Shown here: positions 24,262 through 36,647 of the stretch, in pieces
Position numbering within the stretch: position 1 is the first letter of the stretch
Layout: the number at the start of each line of letters is the position of its first letter
Assembly: GCA_028015205.1 (NCBI GenBank)
Contig: CM051512.1
Span: 4,648,755 to 4,712,754, forward strand
Direction of reading: 5' to 3'
Source: Mytilisepta virgata
Taxonomy: Eukaryota; Mollusca; Bivalvia; Mytilida; Mytilidae
Length of the DNA stretch: 64,000 nt
Notes under the pieces: generated by a model
Database searches by the model: none
Told to the model about the DNA's origin: nothing
What the model saw: only the letters and a program-made list of their open reading frames with translations
Position numbers and translations under genes: made by a program

Positions 24262-25475
24262 CATTTTCTAGTATCTTTACAGATTTACGGAAGTTCTTAT
24301 TATCCTTCAAGATTTCTATTGTATTTTATTTATTATTCGAAGAAAGTTCGGAGATATAGCGATTGTCTCCGTCCGTCCGTCTGTTATGTCGCAAACTTTT
24401 TATTTTTTCAATTTAGTCATTTTCTAGTATCTTTACAGATTTACGGAAGTTCTTATTATCCTTCAAGATTTCTATTGTATTTTATTTATTATTCGAAGAA
24501 AGTTCGGAGATATAGCGATTGTCTCCGTCCGTCCGTCTGTTATGTCGCAAACTTTTTATTTTTTCAATTTAGTCATTTTCTAGTATCTTTACAGATTTAC
24601 GTAAGTTCTTATTATCCTTCAAGATTTCTATTGTATTTTATTTATTATCTCCACACTTTCGAAGAAAGCTTGGAGATATAGCGATTGTCTCCGTCCGTCC
24701 GTCTGTTATGTCGCAAACTTTTTATTTTTTTCAATTTAGTCATTTTCTAGTATCTTTACATATTAACGGAAGTTCTTATTATCGTTCAAGATTTCTATTG
24801 TATTTTATTTATTATCTTCGCACTTTCGAAGAAAGTTGGGAGATATAGCGATTGTCTCCGTCCGTCAGTCTGTTATGTCGCAAACTTTTTATTTTTTCAA
24901 TTTAGTCATTTTCTAGTATCTTTACATATTAACGGACGTTCTTATTATCGTTCAAGATTTCTATTGTATTTTATTTATTATCTTCGCACTTTCGAAGAAA
25001 GTTCGGAGATATAGCGATTGTCTCCGTCCGTCCGTCTGTTATGTCGCAAACTTTTTATTTTTTCAATTTAGTCATTTTCTAGTATCTTTACATATTAACG
25101 GAAGTTCTTATTATCCTTCAAGATTTCTATTGTATTTTATTTATTATCTTCGCACTTTCGAAGAAAGTTCGGAGATATAGCGATTGTCTCCATCCGCCCG
25201 TCTGTTGTGTCGCAAACTTTTTATTTTTTCAATTTAGTCATTTTCTAGTATCTTTACATATTAACGGAAGTTCTTATTATCGTTCAAGATTTCTATTGTA
25301 TTTTATTTATTATCTCCACACTTTCGAAGAAAGTTCGGAGATATAGCGATTGTCTCCGTCCGTCCGTCTGTTATGTCGCAAACTTTTTATTTTTTCAATT
25401 TAGTCATTTTCTAGTATCTTTACATATTAACGGAAGTTCTTATTATCGTTCAAGATTTCTATTGTATTTTATTTA
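24262..25475. repeat. Satellite-like tandem array, 156-167-bp units, ~7.3 copies
   Basis: CATTTTCTAGTATCTTTACA recurs at 24262, 24418, 24574, 24741, 24907, 25074, 25239 and 25405. The spacing is 156 in the first two units and 165-167 later, because an 11-bp block (CTCCACACTTT or similar) is added. Each unit holds GGAGATATAGCGATTGTCTC followed by CGTCCGTCCGTC. The same core occurs once at 52433-52490. The 120-aa open frame across it (24319-24681) is a product of the repeat. Confidence 0.95.
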
Positions 25476-26810
25476 TTTATTTTTTTTTTAACTTTTTTTC
25501 ACAAAAAAGATATCTTAAAACATCAAAGTTCTTGTTACATGTAAGTTCCGTTGATAAAATGAGTACGGGCTATTTTCTCCTTTATCTTTTCTCTTCTTTG
25601 GCCATTTTTAAGACGTCAATTTTTGCCTTCAAAATCAATTAGGATATAGCCTGATTTGATTGTACACGCATGATGTTTCCTTTAAGATCTTACTAGATAC
25701 ATTTGTACTCATCTGACTATAGCTGTGAGAGGAAAAATATCACAAATTTGGCAATTTGGGATCTTTAAAATCGTTGTTGATCATGGCAGACACTCAGAAT
25801 CAAAACAAAATGCATTCTGTAAGCGAGTACATGCTGTATATGTTTAATATAACAATGCCGTTGTTTTGATTCTTAGTGCCGTTGTTCGTGATTTCATAAA
25901 ATGCTTGACAATTGTGCAAATACCCGCCTATATTCACAATCTGTGCGGATAGAAGATGTACATTCAAATGCCTTATATACTGTACCGATAGAAATTGATG
26001 AATATTTTAAATCTCCAGCTCTAAAATGATCACTAATATCCCCTTCTATGGGCAATAGTCTTTCGGTATAATAAACCTTTACTGACTTGGTAGTAATTTT
26101 ATTGTCCCGGAGACAAAAACAAGGGACTAAACCTTAGTTACCATTGTCAGTTACGGATGGTTAACTCCTCTAGGGCAAAGCTTTATCTTCATATTGACGC
26201 TAAACGTTTTCGGTGAACAGATATTTTCCTGACCTAGGTATGACAAAACACACTTTGAAATTAAATTTGTATTTCTAAAAAACGCATTTTCCCCATTTTA
26301 CAAAAGATTTTGTAAAAGTCCAATTTTTTTTTAACGTCCAATTTGCTTTTATAAGCGCTCGCTGCGCTATTACATTCATGTTGGTGCTGTTTGCCAGTTG
26401 TAAGAGATTCATATGATGAAAAACGGAAGTCTGTCGTATTGGCTTGAGGGTTTAATTTCAGATGAATCTCGGACAATGCTAGTTATCATTATCATCATAA
26501 TCCTAATTGTAACTAGTGAAAGCACCCCCGCTACATATCCCTGTACTACTCTTGTGTTTTTGAAATCCATACAATCCAAACTAGTGCTGTTGTATAGTGA
26601 TTCCAAATATATATGATTGCTAAGTGGAAATCAAAAATAAAGTAGTCTTTGAGTCTTTCAGGAAATTTACGAAAATTGGAATCACATATTTTTGAAATCC
26701 TAGTGATCCTGATAAGTCTTAAAGCTTAAAAGGAATCTATAATGGCGAAGTAAAACTCCAAAAAACATAGTCTTAGACAGTTTCAGGAAATTTACCAAAG
26801 TTAGAATCAC
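25476..26810. other. Gene-free stretch
   Basis: No supported gene. Overlapping open frames on both strands at 26261-26616 show no domain. Confidence 0.4.
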
Positions 26811-27090
26811 CACTACTGAGCCAACTTACAGTTCCGTATTTCAAATAACCTGAGAGGAGTTTCGTGACAAAGGAATAATTTACCCATGGGCCGCCTGTGT
26901 AGCCCGAACCCCAGACGAGCTATTCAAATTCCGAAACCTTTTGCACACTCTACATTGGCAGGGCAATTACTGAGCCAACTTACAGTACAGGGTTCCAAAT
27001 AAAGTGAGAGGACTTGCGTGACAAAGGAATAATGTACCCTTAGGCTACCTGTGTAGCCCGGCTCCCTTGGGCGCTATTTAAATTCCGAAA
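26811..27090. repeat. Direct duplication, ~155-bp period
   Basis: ACTGAGCCAACTTACAGT starts units near 26815 and 26968. Both contain GTGACAAAGGAATAAT and CCTGTGTAGCCCG, with about 80 percent identity by eye. Just downstream (27190-27215) is a hairpin GCGCTTCGTTGAAGCGC. Confidence 0.7.
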
Positions 27091-27334
27091 TACAGTGTAA
27101 TCAATGACCCAAGTTTCATCTTTCTACATCCAGTGGTTACTGAGATTATCCTGGACCTTACTAACGTACGCCGAACGGCAAAAAAATATGCTCGCGCTTC
27201 GTTGAAGCGCGGGGATAAACATCGCTGTCAAGCCCAAAATTATAACAAAATGGTTATTTAATGATTGATTTAAATTTCGAACAGATTACAGGTATACAAT
27301 ATAACCTATTTTGAGGCATTAACAGCTTTTTCTT

Positions 27335-27697
27335 CTATTATTGACGTATTTAATCGGTGGGATAAAAATACATAATATTTTTAACCACCTCCCGGTGATT
27401 AAATTTCTACGTGGGAATTACCGCCGTTTTTTCTACAGTTATTGGAAGGATAAACTAGACAAGTCCCGAAATGTAAACATAGCAACGACATTTTCTAGGT
27501 TTTTTTTGTCAAAAATCATAGGAGAAACAGATTCTCCTTCAATTTACTCGTGAGTTATGGAATTTCTTCACTCTCAATAGTTAAATTCTAGATTTTAACA
27601 CTCTCGCAAAAGCTCGGGTGTTGAAAATAGAAAATTTAACTATCTCGGGTGGAGAAATTCCATAACTCACTCGTACCTGAAGGAGAATCTATATATA
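27335..27697. mobile_element. Foldback element, copy 1
   Basis: The family is defined by three copies (here, 39219-39571, 54758-55138). The right half is an inverted repeat: AGATTCTCCTTCAATTTACT and GTGAGTTATGGAATTT face AATTCCATAACTCAC and CTGAAGGAGAATCT. The left half (TAAATTTCTACGTGGGAATT) is conserved but not inverted. No coding capacity. Confidence 0.75.
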
Positions 27698-28053
27698 AAC
27701 CACACAGATTAAACTGACCAAAGGATGTTATACAACTATAACCTGTTCCAAAAACAATCATCTTAGTTTAATTATCAAGATTGTTTATACAAAACATGCA
27801 GATATAATCATCTGAATAACATATTAAGCTCTGGAATATTTAAAGTTCGGAGGAATACGTTGGTGAAGCCACCAAAATAGGTTATACAGTATGTACTGTG
27901 TCTTGTTCGACAAGTTAAATTGCTCGTATCAATTAACATTTAATTATACTGAATTTTGTCAACTTATTATACATTCAGAAATAAATTTCATATCGAGTAT
28001 TAGCGCAAAGACATTACAAAGAAACGGTCGAACGTTAATTCAACGTTAAAGCG

Positions 28054-28715
28054 CACATATGCCCTCCCCCCCACTTAATCGTTTTTGAAATTGCTTTTGG
28101 ACGGTAGTCAATCCCGCAGGGAGAGCTAAAGAACGCCTTTTGATTTCTTTCACGAAAGTTATTCCAATGGTCATAGTAAATCTTGAAGTAGTGAAAAAAA
28201 GAAGACAAATATGAAATATTAAGATTTAAAATAAAGAAAAAGTTTATTTGGTGGTATCAACCATACAGTATAGTTATGTCTAGAAGCATTGTCATAATAC
28301 GTGCGAGCGACCTTTAGTTATACTAGCATTGTCATAATAGTTAGTAGCAACCTTTAGTTATACTGACAATCGTTACGATGCATTTCGACTTTTTAAGTTG
28401 CTTAGACTCTCACATTATTTTCCCACCATTTGGATTTTTTTTTGTACGGTAGTTCACCCCTCGGGTAAACAGAGACAAAAAACCCTCTTTCAACGGGCGT
28501 CTACTAAAGATATCCCAATGGCCATAGATAATCTTGTAAAATTCTTTCACAATCTAAAGTAGGAAAAATGGCAAAAAATTGCATGTTTAGAAAAAATCCT
28601 TTATTTGATAGTATCAACCATACAGTATAGTTATGTCTAGAACATGGTCATATTGTGTGACACGAGTGACCTATTCTATATATAGGAACCTTTAGTCATA
28701 CCGACAGTCGTTACG
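28054..28715. repeat. Diverged tandem duplication (~350-bp units)
   Basis: Both halves contain ACGGTAGT, a CCAATGG(T/C)CATAG phrase, then ATCAACCATACAGTATAGTT and TCGTTACGAT in the same order, with frequent substitutions and short indels. It looks non-coding. Confidence 0.65.
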
Positions 28716-29741
28716 ATTCACCCAGAATAGAATTTAATTTAAAGGATGAGAGATGCATGAGAACGAAATATCTGGGCATACAGCTTATATTAATTAAGTT
28801 AAAGGCATTGATACGCTCCACTTCCTTCCAGAATTAGTCTTCTTTCTGTTTGTAAAGAAATCCAGTTCCTGTCCTATTGGCAATCATTTCAACCATGATA
28901 ATAAATAATGCGATTTTTCACATAGACGAACTTGCTTTAAAAACCGTAATTAAGTCAAAAACAATCGTACGATATTTCTACCTCCGGTACAATAACACAA
29001 GTATCTAATGTAAGCTATAACGTTAATTAGATAATTTCTTCATGTATAGTAACATACAAAATGGATTTTCTCCTTCCTTTTCAGTGCACTTTTTTCTGTC
29101 ATGTCTGTTTTCTGTATTGTTTTTAACCAATTATACAAAATCGGAGTGAAAGGAGGATGAATGTTTGGTGTGTGTTTTGAATAAGAGATTAACACAGTTG
29201 GAAATTGTAACTGATTTATGCATCAGCAGGCTCATGGTTGATAAACAAAATATTTGTAATTTTAGTGCATAAGAGCATTATTACATTTTAAAAAAAAGAT
29301 TCAAATCGGTCTATCTGGAAACCTCAGTTCATAAAATGGATTTTTCGCATTTTGAAAGTGTAAACGTTAGAAATATTAGACAATCTTCTGTTGGTTAGTT
29401 AACATTTTTGAGTCGTCCAAGAAAACATAAAAAATGTAAAGTTGTTTATAAAGGTTCTGTTTGTAGACCTCACAAATGATTTTAAATGGGGAATTTCCAA
29501 TACAAAAATTAATGCACTTGAAAATTTCAAAAAATTAATAAATTGAATTTATCAGCTCAAACCTATTTTTTATAAAATGTTATGGGAAGAGTTATCTCCC
29601 TTTTACACGGAAAATTCCATAGGCGGAATTTATTTGTTTCTCTGGAAGACATTATTGAACAAAATTAGGCAAGTTCAATTGTTTCAATTACGACTTAGCT
29701 CACTGCATCTTTCACCCAAGCGACTAGACAATTCACACTTA
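28716..29741. other. Gene-free stretch with an old repeat block
   Basis: The block at 29320-29430 is shared with 3530-3640. Otherwise I see no gene. Confidence 0.45.
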
Positions 29742-30022
29742 TTAAGGTGGTACCTAACACTACAGGGAGATAACTCTGTAAAATCAGCTAAACGTTTTAA
29801 TAACATTGTGTTGTTAAGGGAATATTAAGCTTTTCAATGATCAATATTAGTGTTTGTCAAACTGCTATACAATCAGTGTAATTTTTCTGATGAATTCGTT
29901 GGTTCAAATGTTTTGAAATTTTAAAATTTTTGTCAATGGGTCAAAGTAAATACTTTGTCAAAATTTTATGAAAATTAAACGAGCCAAATTAATTTTAGTG
30001 AAAGTGTTGGGTACCACCTTAA
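29742..30022. mobile_element. TTAA-flanked MITE, copy B (well preserved)
   Basis: TIRs TTAAGGTGGTACCTAACACT (left) and the complement of AGTGTTGGGTACCACCTTAA (right) match at 19 of 20 positions. TTAA at both ends suggests a piggyBac-like integration mechanism. It is 281 bp with no coding capacity and is homologous to 4190-4471. Confidence 0.85.
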
Positions 30023-31002
30023 GGTATTCAAATTCTGAAAAAATCCATGTTACGAACTGAGGTGTCTAGACCGATAAATTCAAAAAAAAAATCTAAAACT
30101 TAAGGGAACAATGTTTGCTGTTTTTTTTTTGTGAGTCGGTGTGGGTCAGGAAGGAATTTGAAATAAAGGCAGGTCTTTCCAATATTTGGGGAATAAAAAA
30201 GCAGGCAAAAAAGGGCAGGATTTAAAATCACAGGAATCCAAGAAGCATTTCCTGACCAGAAATTAAAAGTTGACCGGCAAACGTCTTTAAAAAGATGAAC
30301 CAAAGTATGATATTTCTATAAAAACATTGATTAAATGCAACATGAGGCCATGCATAGTTGGTTTTTTTTCTTTGTTTTGCGTCCGCGTGCGGGTGAGGTT
30401 TTTTGCCTCATAAGGTTAAAAACAAACACAGACGTATTTTTAATCGATAACAAAAATCGAAAAGTTGTCTCTTCGTAACTGTGTTTTAGGGTCTTAGTTT
30501 TTTTAAATGGCCCCGGACCAGACAAAAACTATCACAAATTACAATAAAATATTTGTTCCTTATTGTTAATTCAAAAAAGTTCACTTAATTCTACCATGAA
30601 TGACCAAGAAGATGTGAAATATAAGACGCAGTGTTTGTAATTGTAGGCGGTTTTATTAAAAAGCATTTTTTTAAACAGAATTTAATTAGAGATTATGTCT
30701 TATTCTTTGAAATAGTTGTAATTAAAACAAACTCGGTCGTCTTTCTCCATCATCCATCCACACACTTAACTATTTTACCAACTATTATGTATATATACAA
30801 CTTTGTTACTTCGACAAATTCATTCACCCATTCATTCCTTCATTCGACCCGTACAAACTCTATACACCAATTCTTCTATATACAATATAGGTAAACTAAT
30901 TGGCTAATTGGTATTACAATAAATTAAAGCTTTGATTGTCTTTCAGTCATACACAAAGTTTGCCATCTGCCCGCCAAAACAGTGTTCTTTCAATGCATCA
31001 TT

Positions 31003-31120
31003 CATTCATTCATTCATTCATTCATTCATTCATTCATCCATTCATTCATTCATTCATTCATTCATTCAGTCATTCAGTTATTCATTCATCCATTCATTCA
31101 TTCATCCATTCATTCATTCA
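31003..31120. repeat. (ATTC)n microsatellite
   Basis: An imperfect CATT tetranucleotide array of about 28 units. It generates open frames reading FIHSFIHS in two phases, which are artefacts. It lies just downstream of the FAM167 stop codon, which is on the opposite strand. Confidence 0.95.
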
Positions 31121-31176
31121 ATTATTCCTTTGATTAACATGATCATTTATTCATCCATTCCTTGATTCCATACCAA

Positions 31177-31431
31177 TCAGCATGTCGAGAATCTACGCGA
31201 GGTGATATTCATTTTCGTTACACCAAACTTCCTTAATGGTTCACTCCTGAGAGGTTCTACCGGCCTATCACAGATCATTTGTAACACTTGTACATCTTCT
31301 AAATCCTCCTGGGTATTGTCTAACATATCCTCATGATTTTCACAACTCCATTTCAATTTTAGTTCGTGAATGTCTCTTCGAAGTTTCAAAAATGTTCTTG
31401 CTAATATTTGATCTTCTTGCCGCATACATGC
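31177..31431 (-). CDS. FAM167: FAM167-family protein, exon 2 (C-terminal)
   Basis: This 84-codon exon plus stop starts after a TTTAG acceptor at 31432-31436 (minus), phase 0. It encodes a helical segment (ILARTFLKLRRDIHELKLKW) and ends GVTKMNITSRRFSTC, which closely resembles the invariant C terminus of FAM167A/B proteins. Joined to exon 1, the WLRNEL end continues in frame into ACMRQEDQILA, as expected for the family's central helix. FAM167 proteins are small cytoplasmic regulators; vertebrate members have been linked to non-canonical NF-kB signalling. An AATAAA occurs 26 nt beyond the stop (31151-31146, minus). Confidence 0.88.
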   Translation of the reverse strand, partial: ACMRQEDQILARTFLKLRRDIHELKLKWSCENHEDMLDNTQEDLEDVQVLQMICDRPVEPLRSEPLRKFGVTKMNITSRRFSTC

Positions 31432-32282
31432 CTAAAGAATACGACAGTTATTGAACTGTGAACTTTTTATATTTTATTCCAAAATTACATCCATAAGGGT
31501 CAAGGAATGTAAAGTAAGAATGATATAAAACAGCATATAACAACTGATAACAAAATCCAACAAAATGGATAACAGGAAGGGTCAGCAATGACATACCAAT
31601 CAATCAACGCCACCCAACAGACAGAACCCCTGACAAAAATTCACATAAAAGCGAACAAAGCACAAAGATATACACAATAGAGAGTCAGGTACAGACACCA
31701 GGGTACCCAAACCTCCCCAGTATCTATCCTGACACTCTGGTGTATAAAATACACTATAAAAGCCAAAAAATCAGTTGTTTGCGACCATCTCCGTTTATCA
31801 ATGTCTTTTCAAACAATCAATTCAAATAAAAAAGGAGAAAACTTAAATAGCAATAATTTCGAAACAATACAGACAGAAAGCTAAAACCTAATCGGGATAT
31901 AACCATTGATGTTTACTCATTTTAAAAAGTATTGCTACACGTATACCTTTGTTTACAATATTCTTAATTAATTTGTCTTTTCCACTGCTCAAATACCTCA
32001 AATATTTTACAAGAATGGATTTAAATATTTTTTGTGTGCAGTTCGTTTGGTTTTTGCGTAGTAAAGTATGACGTCACCACAAACACATGTGACGTTGTTG
32101 AATATATGCAAGTTTTGTTTCCAAAAGTTTGAACCTTGTTGACTTTTGAAATATATACCAAAATGTCATTTGAAAAGTGCAGAATTGTAATATTATCGCT
32201 ATAATTTTTTATCGAGAAATCAGTTGCCGATACCATTTAGATGTAAAAATAATCTTGTTGACCTCAAGGAGCAACCATTTGA

Positions 32283-32314
<32 letters not shown>

Positions 32315-32612
32315 GGGGGAGGGGGTAGAGGCGGCTTGGATCAAATTTGAAATAAAAAGGCAGGACCTGTGTCAATCCCGGAATTTTTTTGGTTTCAATG
32401 AAAAAAATAAAAATTTAGGCCGCAATAGCGTCCGAAAGAAAAAATCCAGGAACAAAATTTTGGCGAAAAAAATAGGCAGGATCAAACATTTGATAGTTTA
32501 TACTAGTATGCATATGCCTTGTAACAGGACTTTTAAAAATCTGTATCTTATTATAATCTAATGTATAAGATTGTTATTCATAAACACAACACATTTAATT
32601 TTGGAAGCTTAC
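31432..32612 (-). other. FAM167: FAM167 intron
   Basis: 1181 bp, GTAAGC donor (32612-32607) and TTTAG acceptor on the minus strand. It contains a repeat block shared with 9.5 kb and, at 32268-32500, an old copy of the element whose inverted-repeat form is at 50726-50872, with a long G run at about 32296-32325. Confidence 0.75.
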
Positions 32613-33140
32613 CAGTTCATTCCGTAACCATTCTAGGGAGGTATCAATCCTCGTTGCGGCCTCGTCAGATAGAGGATCATTTGATTCGACAGAACCCTTG
32701 TAATAATCTGAACTCCGGGACATACATTGTTGCTTCCAGATAAGATAACTAGGTCTTCTTGTTTTAAGGTTAAGCTGGGAAGTCTTGGCTTTGAGAGTAG
32801 CGAGATCTGATATCTCTAATTTTGAATCTTCAGAGTCACTTTCTGGTTCGAATTTGTCCTTACCCGAATAGACTTGGACATGCAAATCGTCATTTTCTTT
32901 GTCCGATCGGAAACGCTGGACTATAGCAGAGATTTCAGACTTTTCTTTGCAATATTCCGAATCCGATAAATAGAAATCAGTTGCCCCATTAGTTTGAATG
33001 CGTCCTGATAAAGATTTTTCTTCAGTTCTTCGTATATTTGAAGACGTTTCAGTTTCGTCACTCTCTCCTTTAGTAGTCCCAGAGGTCCAGTCCTCCTCAA
33101 TTTTAGCTAATGTTGGTCTCCTCTTCATTTGGTCTCTCAT
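32613..33140 (-). CDS. FAM167: FAM167-family protein, exon 1 (N-terminal)
   Basis: 176 codons from the Met at 33140 to a phase-0 GTAAGC donor. The first 115 residues are charged and Ser/Thr/Glu-rich, probably disordered. Residues 121-138 contain LNLKTRRPSYLIWKQQ, matching the conserved N-terminal FAM167 box, and the exon ends SLEWLRNEL, the start of the conserved helix. Total length with exon 2 is 260 aa, longer than vertebrate members (about 160-215), through an extended acidic linker. A TATAAAA (33175-33169, minus) sits only about 30 bp upstream of this Met, so the Met at 33128 or an unseen upstream exon could be the real start. Confidence 0.85.
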
Positions 33141-33168
33141 TCTATTGCTACTGCTTCTAAATGAATTA

Positions 33169-33175
33169 TTTTATA
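33169..33175 (-). promoter_or_regulatory. Possible TATA box of FAM167
   Basis: TATAAAA on the minus strand upstream of the FAM167 start codon. The spacing would place transcription start almost at the first ATG, so the assignment is tentative. Confidence 0.3.
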
Positions 33176-33689
33176 TCCCTTTTTATGACACTTTTCGAAA
33201 ACTATAAAAATGAGATAATAAAGTAATAAATTATTTAAATAATAAATAAATAGTATTAAGTAGCAGATGTTACCGGTCAATATACATGTATATATATATC
33301 ATGTATATATAAAATATAGTTAGACTCACGGGGATGTGATTCAGATATATATAACTGCCAATTTCCGATTTAAAAATTTACAAAATCTAAACGTTTCAAT
33401 ATCTATACGTTCCCGTCAATTGTGAACACATATGAACCTGCATTCATTGGCTGTGTTTTTTATGTTGTAATTCAAAGAAAAATTTCAGAGCGTATTAACA
33501 ATTTTGCACTCAATTTTTCAGTACAAATGCTTATTAAAAATGTTTCATTCCATTTTGTTTTAGAGTGTACGAACATTGATTATATAATTTCATATTTATA
33601 TTTTAATGTTTCGTTTTTAATTTCAAACTTGATGCTTTGATGTTTTTTGCCATGTCCCGACTCTTTACTGAATTAATACATGTAAATAA

Positions 33690-33780
33690 ATAATTAAATA
33701 ATAAACTAAAAAAAATAACTAAATAAAAAAATAAATAAATAAATAAATAAGTAAATAAATAAATAAATAAACAAATTAAT
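33690..33780. repeat. (AAAT)n A-rich simple repeat
   Basis: AAATAAATAAAT array with interruptions, followed by AT-rich DNA. A similar but less regular A-rich tract lies at 60540-60700. Confidence 0.9.
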
Positions 33781-34384
33781 CAATATTATTTTTTCAAAAT
33801 TTCTAAATAAAAATAAGTACAAAATATTGGCATACCTCTTTAAGTCTAGCTTTGTATAAATATCTTTATATTTTCTTGTGTTATATATACAGTTATCCTT
33901 GGAATGTCACTGTAACCATTAGTATATTTGACCCTATGACAAATTGTCAAAACCTTTAAGTCGTGAGGTGAAATGGATTGAGAACTACAAAAGTTTGTCT
34001 CATTAATAACGTTTCTGCATGTTTAAAATGATGTAAATAAATTTGTACTTAATTCTTGTTTACTTAATAAGAGGGACAACAAAAAATTTTAAGTGGACGG
34101 ATAATGATTAGTGTACAACGTTAAACTATCTATTGTTGGATTGTATTAAGATGGGATTTTTGGAAATGTCTTGCCAAGTGAAATAATGGTTATTATAAAA
34201 TTTAATTTGACATTTCTTAACAATTGAAATAATTGAAGTACATTGTATCTTAAATAAAATCAAGTTTGAAACGCCTTTTTTATTTGGATGTAATGGGTTA
34301 TTTAAGGTCATAACTATTTATTGAAAATATTATGAATGTTCATATCGTTAATAATTTGAAATAAGTAACACTTATATAAAATAG

Positions 34385-34490
34385 CAAAAAAAAAAAAAAA
34401 ACAAACAAAACAAACACAAAATAAAAAAAAAAAACGGAAAAATAAAACAAAACAAAAGAAAACAAAAGAAAAAAAAAGAAAAAAAAAGAA
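34385..34490. repeat. A-rich low-complexity tract
   Basis: About 100 bases of A with scattered C or G. It produces a spurious Phe-rich frame on the minus strand. Confidence 0.85.
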
Positions 34491-34604
34491 TGGAAAACCA
34501 GAATATACATGGTATTTCATATAAAGGTTGCTACACGTAGCTATATGTCCCTCGCCGCTGCATAATCAGTTTTGCATAAAAAGTCAATAAATAGTCTAAG
34601 TTCC

Positions 34605-35190
34605 ATAATAACAATCCAAAGATACTAATATTAGATATAGTAAATTTCAGCTAAGGAGATCTACCATGTGCAATACAAGAAATGAACCCTTAGTATTTCT
34701 ATTATTTTTGAATTTTGCTAAATACTGGTAATTTCTGTAACAAACCAATGAACAATGATGTCAGACAAGTCTGACGACTGGGTTTGCGAATACCCTCGGG
34801 GACCTAGGATCCACCATGGAGAGGCATCGTCCCAGGAGTTTCAAAATAACAATCCAAAGATACTAATATTAGATATAGTAAATTTATACAATGCTGTATA
34901 CGACGCATTTCAAGGAGTTACCTCTCATCAGCAGATTAAAACCGAAACATTTGGAAGACCAAAAAACAAACTTGTTTTAAAAAAGAAGTATTCATAACCA
35001 AAAATACCGAAACATGAAGCCACATTTCAGCTAAGGACATCTACCATGTGCAATACAAGGAACGAACCCTTGGTATTTCTATTATTTTTGAATTTTGCTA
35101 AATACTGGTAATTTCTATAACAAATCAATGAATAATCATGTCAGACAAGTCTGACGACTGGGTTGGCGAATACCCTCGGGGACCTAGGAT
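34605..35190 (+). repeat. Mosaic direct duplication with a short open frame
   Basis: A block starting TTTCAGCTAAGGA at 34645 recurs at 35027 and runs to GGGGACCTAGGAT (34798-34810, 35178-35190), with about 95 percent identity. A nested short block (ACTAATATTAGATATAGTAA) at 34624 recurs at 34861. Between the copies lies an 80-codon frame (34755-34997). Its product has KILILDIVNLYNAVYDAFQG in the middle and a basic end. I do not recognise it, and it could be a degenerate exon caught up in the duplication. Confidence 0.75.
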
Positions 35191-36647
35191 AACTCCTACA
35201 AAATTTGTTTAATCAAAGTAGCGGTATAGTATGCACATCTACAAACATGGAAGCAATCTGCCAAGCGGTTTGGGAGCAGATGCGTCCACAAGGTATCGCG
35301 GACGGACGGACGGATACCATTACCATGTTCCTCCGTAGCTTCGCGGCGGGGGACAATAACGACATGAACTAGAAAATAGACAACCATTTTGACTACAGCG
35401 GATTTGTTTGGACAGTTATTGACTTTTTTAACTGCTTGCTTAAGTAACAATCTAAGAAAGATAACTCAATCAAGTATTGGATTTTTTTGAATTTTTTTTA
35501 GATAAAGGGAGGGGGGATTTCAAGTTAAGTGAAAAGGGTAAAATAGAAAGGCTCAAAATAAACACAGATAACATAGTATTCGGATAAACCAGTTAATTAA
35601 GTACGATGGTGCCCAAGATACAACAATTTTAAACGGACAATAGAATAAATTGGATATATATAGGGCAGCCAGAATCCAGGAGAGGTCAACTTTGCTTCAT
35701 ACTTTTAACAAAACTATAAATTTATCAACAAAAATGCTCAAAACGTGTTTTGTTGGCAGAATTCGGAATATACATACAGGAAGAGATTTTGGAAAAAAAA
35801 TGGGCCTGAGGAACATGCATATAAAACTTAATTTGATGCATCTCTCCAGTTTTAATTAAAACGTTACACATACAACTTATTGCATTTAAATAATAAATAA
35901 GACATCAGACAGAATGGTTTTGTTTCTCTTTAAATGACAAAAGTTCGGTATAAAAGCCATCAATTTATAACGCGTGTCAATATTTACAACAATCTCTAAA
36001 CTATTTGTTTATAAGATTATTCAAAAACTGGATCTGATATGACATATCTCTACCCTTAAGTGGTGTAATCCTAATTTGCAAGAATTATACATAATGCATT
36101 CAACTGTATTAAACGTTATCGCTGAAAGACAAATGACATATTTGTTTTTATGAATTCAGGAAATAATCACTCGAAGTTTCCGTTCATGGAAATTCTTAAG
36201 ATATGAAAAAAAAAAAAAAAAATGAATACCAAATATAGAGTTGTCTAAATATCCTAATGAGGACTGAATGACGATATCTTCTTTTTTAATTTTCGTAGTT
36301 CTTTTTAAGACTGCTGTCGCATCGATATTTAAAGGAGAATAAGAGAACTCTGAAACGGAAGTGTACACATAGAGATCGTCACGTAGTCTACTTTTACACT
36401 ACTGACAACACAAAAAATTACATCGGGTAAAAAGCCTCATACTAAAGAAAAGGGGGGGGGGGGACGGAAATGTACAGGTATGAGGCACATTATTATGGGC
36501 CCCTTAACTAGTATTTAATCTGCCCCCATTTACTTATTTCTCTTCTATGACAATTAAAAAATATATGGTATAGAATACAAGCTTATTAGCATGTTTATAA
36601 CTCTTTCCAAGAACATTCCATTAGTGCGCATTAATTAGTTTGCATGT

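Noticed and set aside
24319..24681. 120-aa open frame
   Set aside because: It is read through the satellite units and its peptide repeats with the DNA period.
30932..31165. Two overlapping FIHS-repeat proteins
   Set aside because: Both are phases of the (ATTC)n microsatellite.
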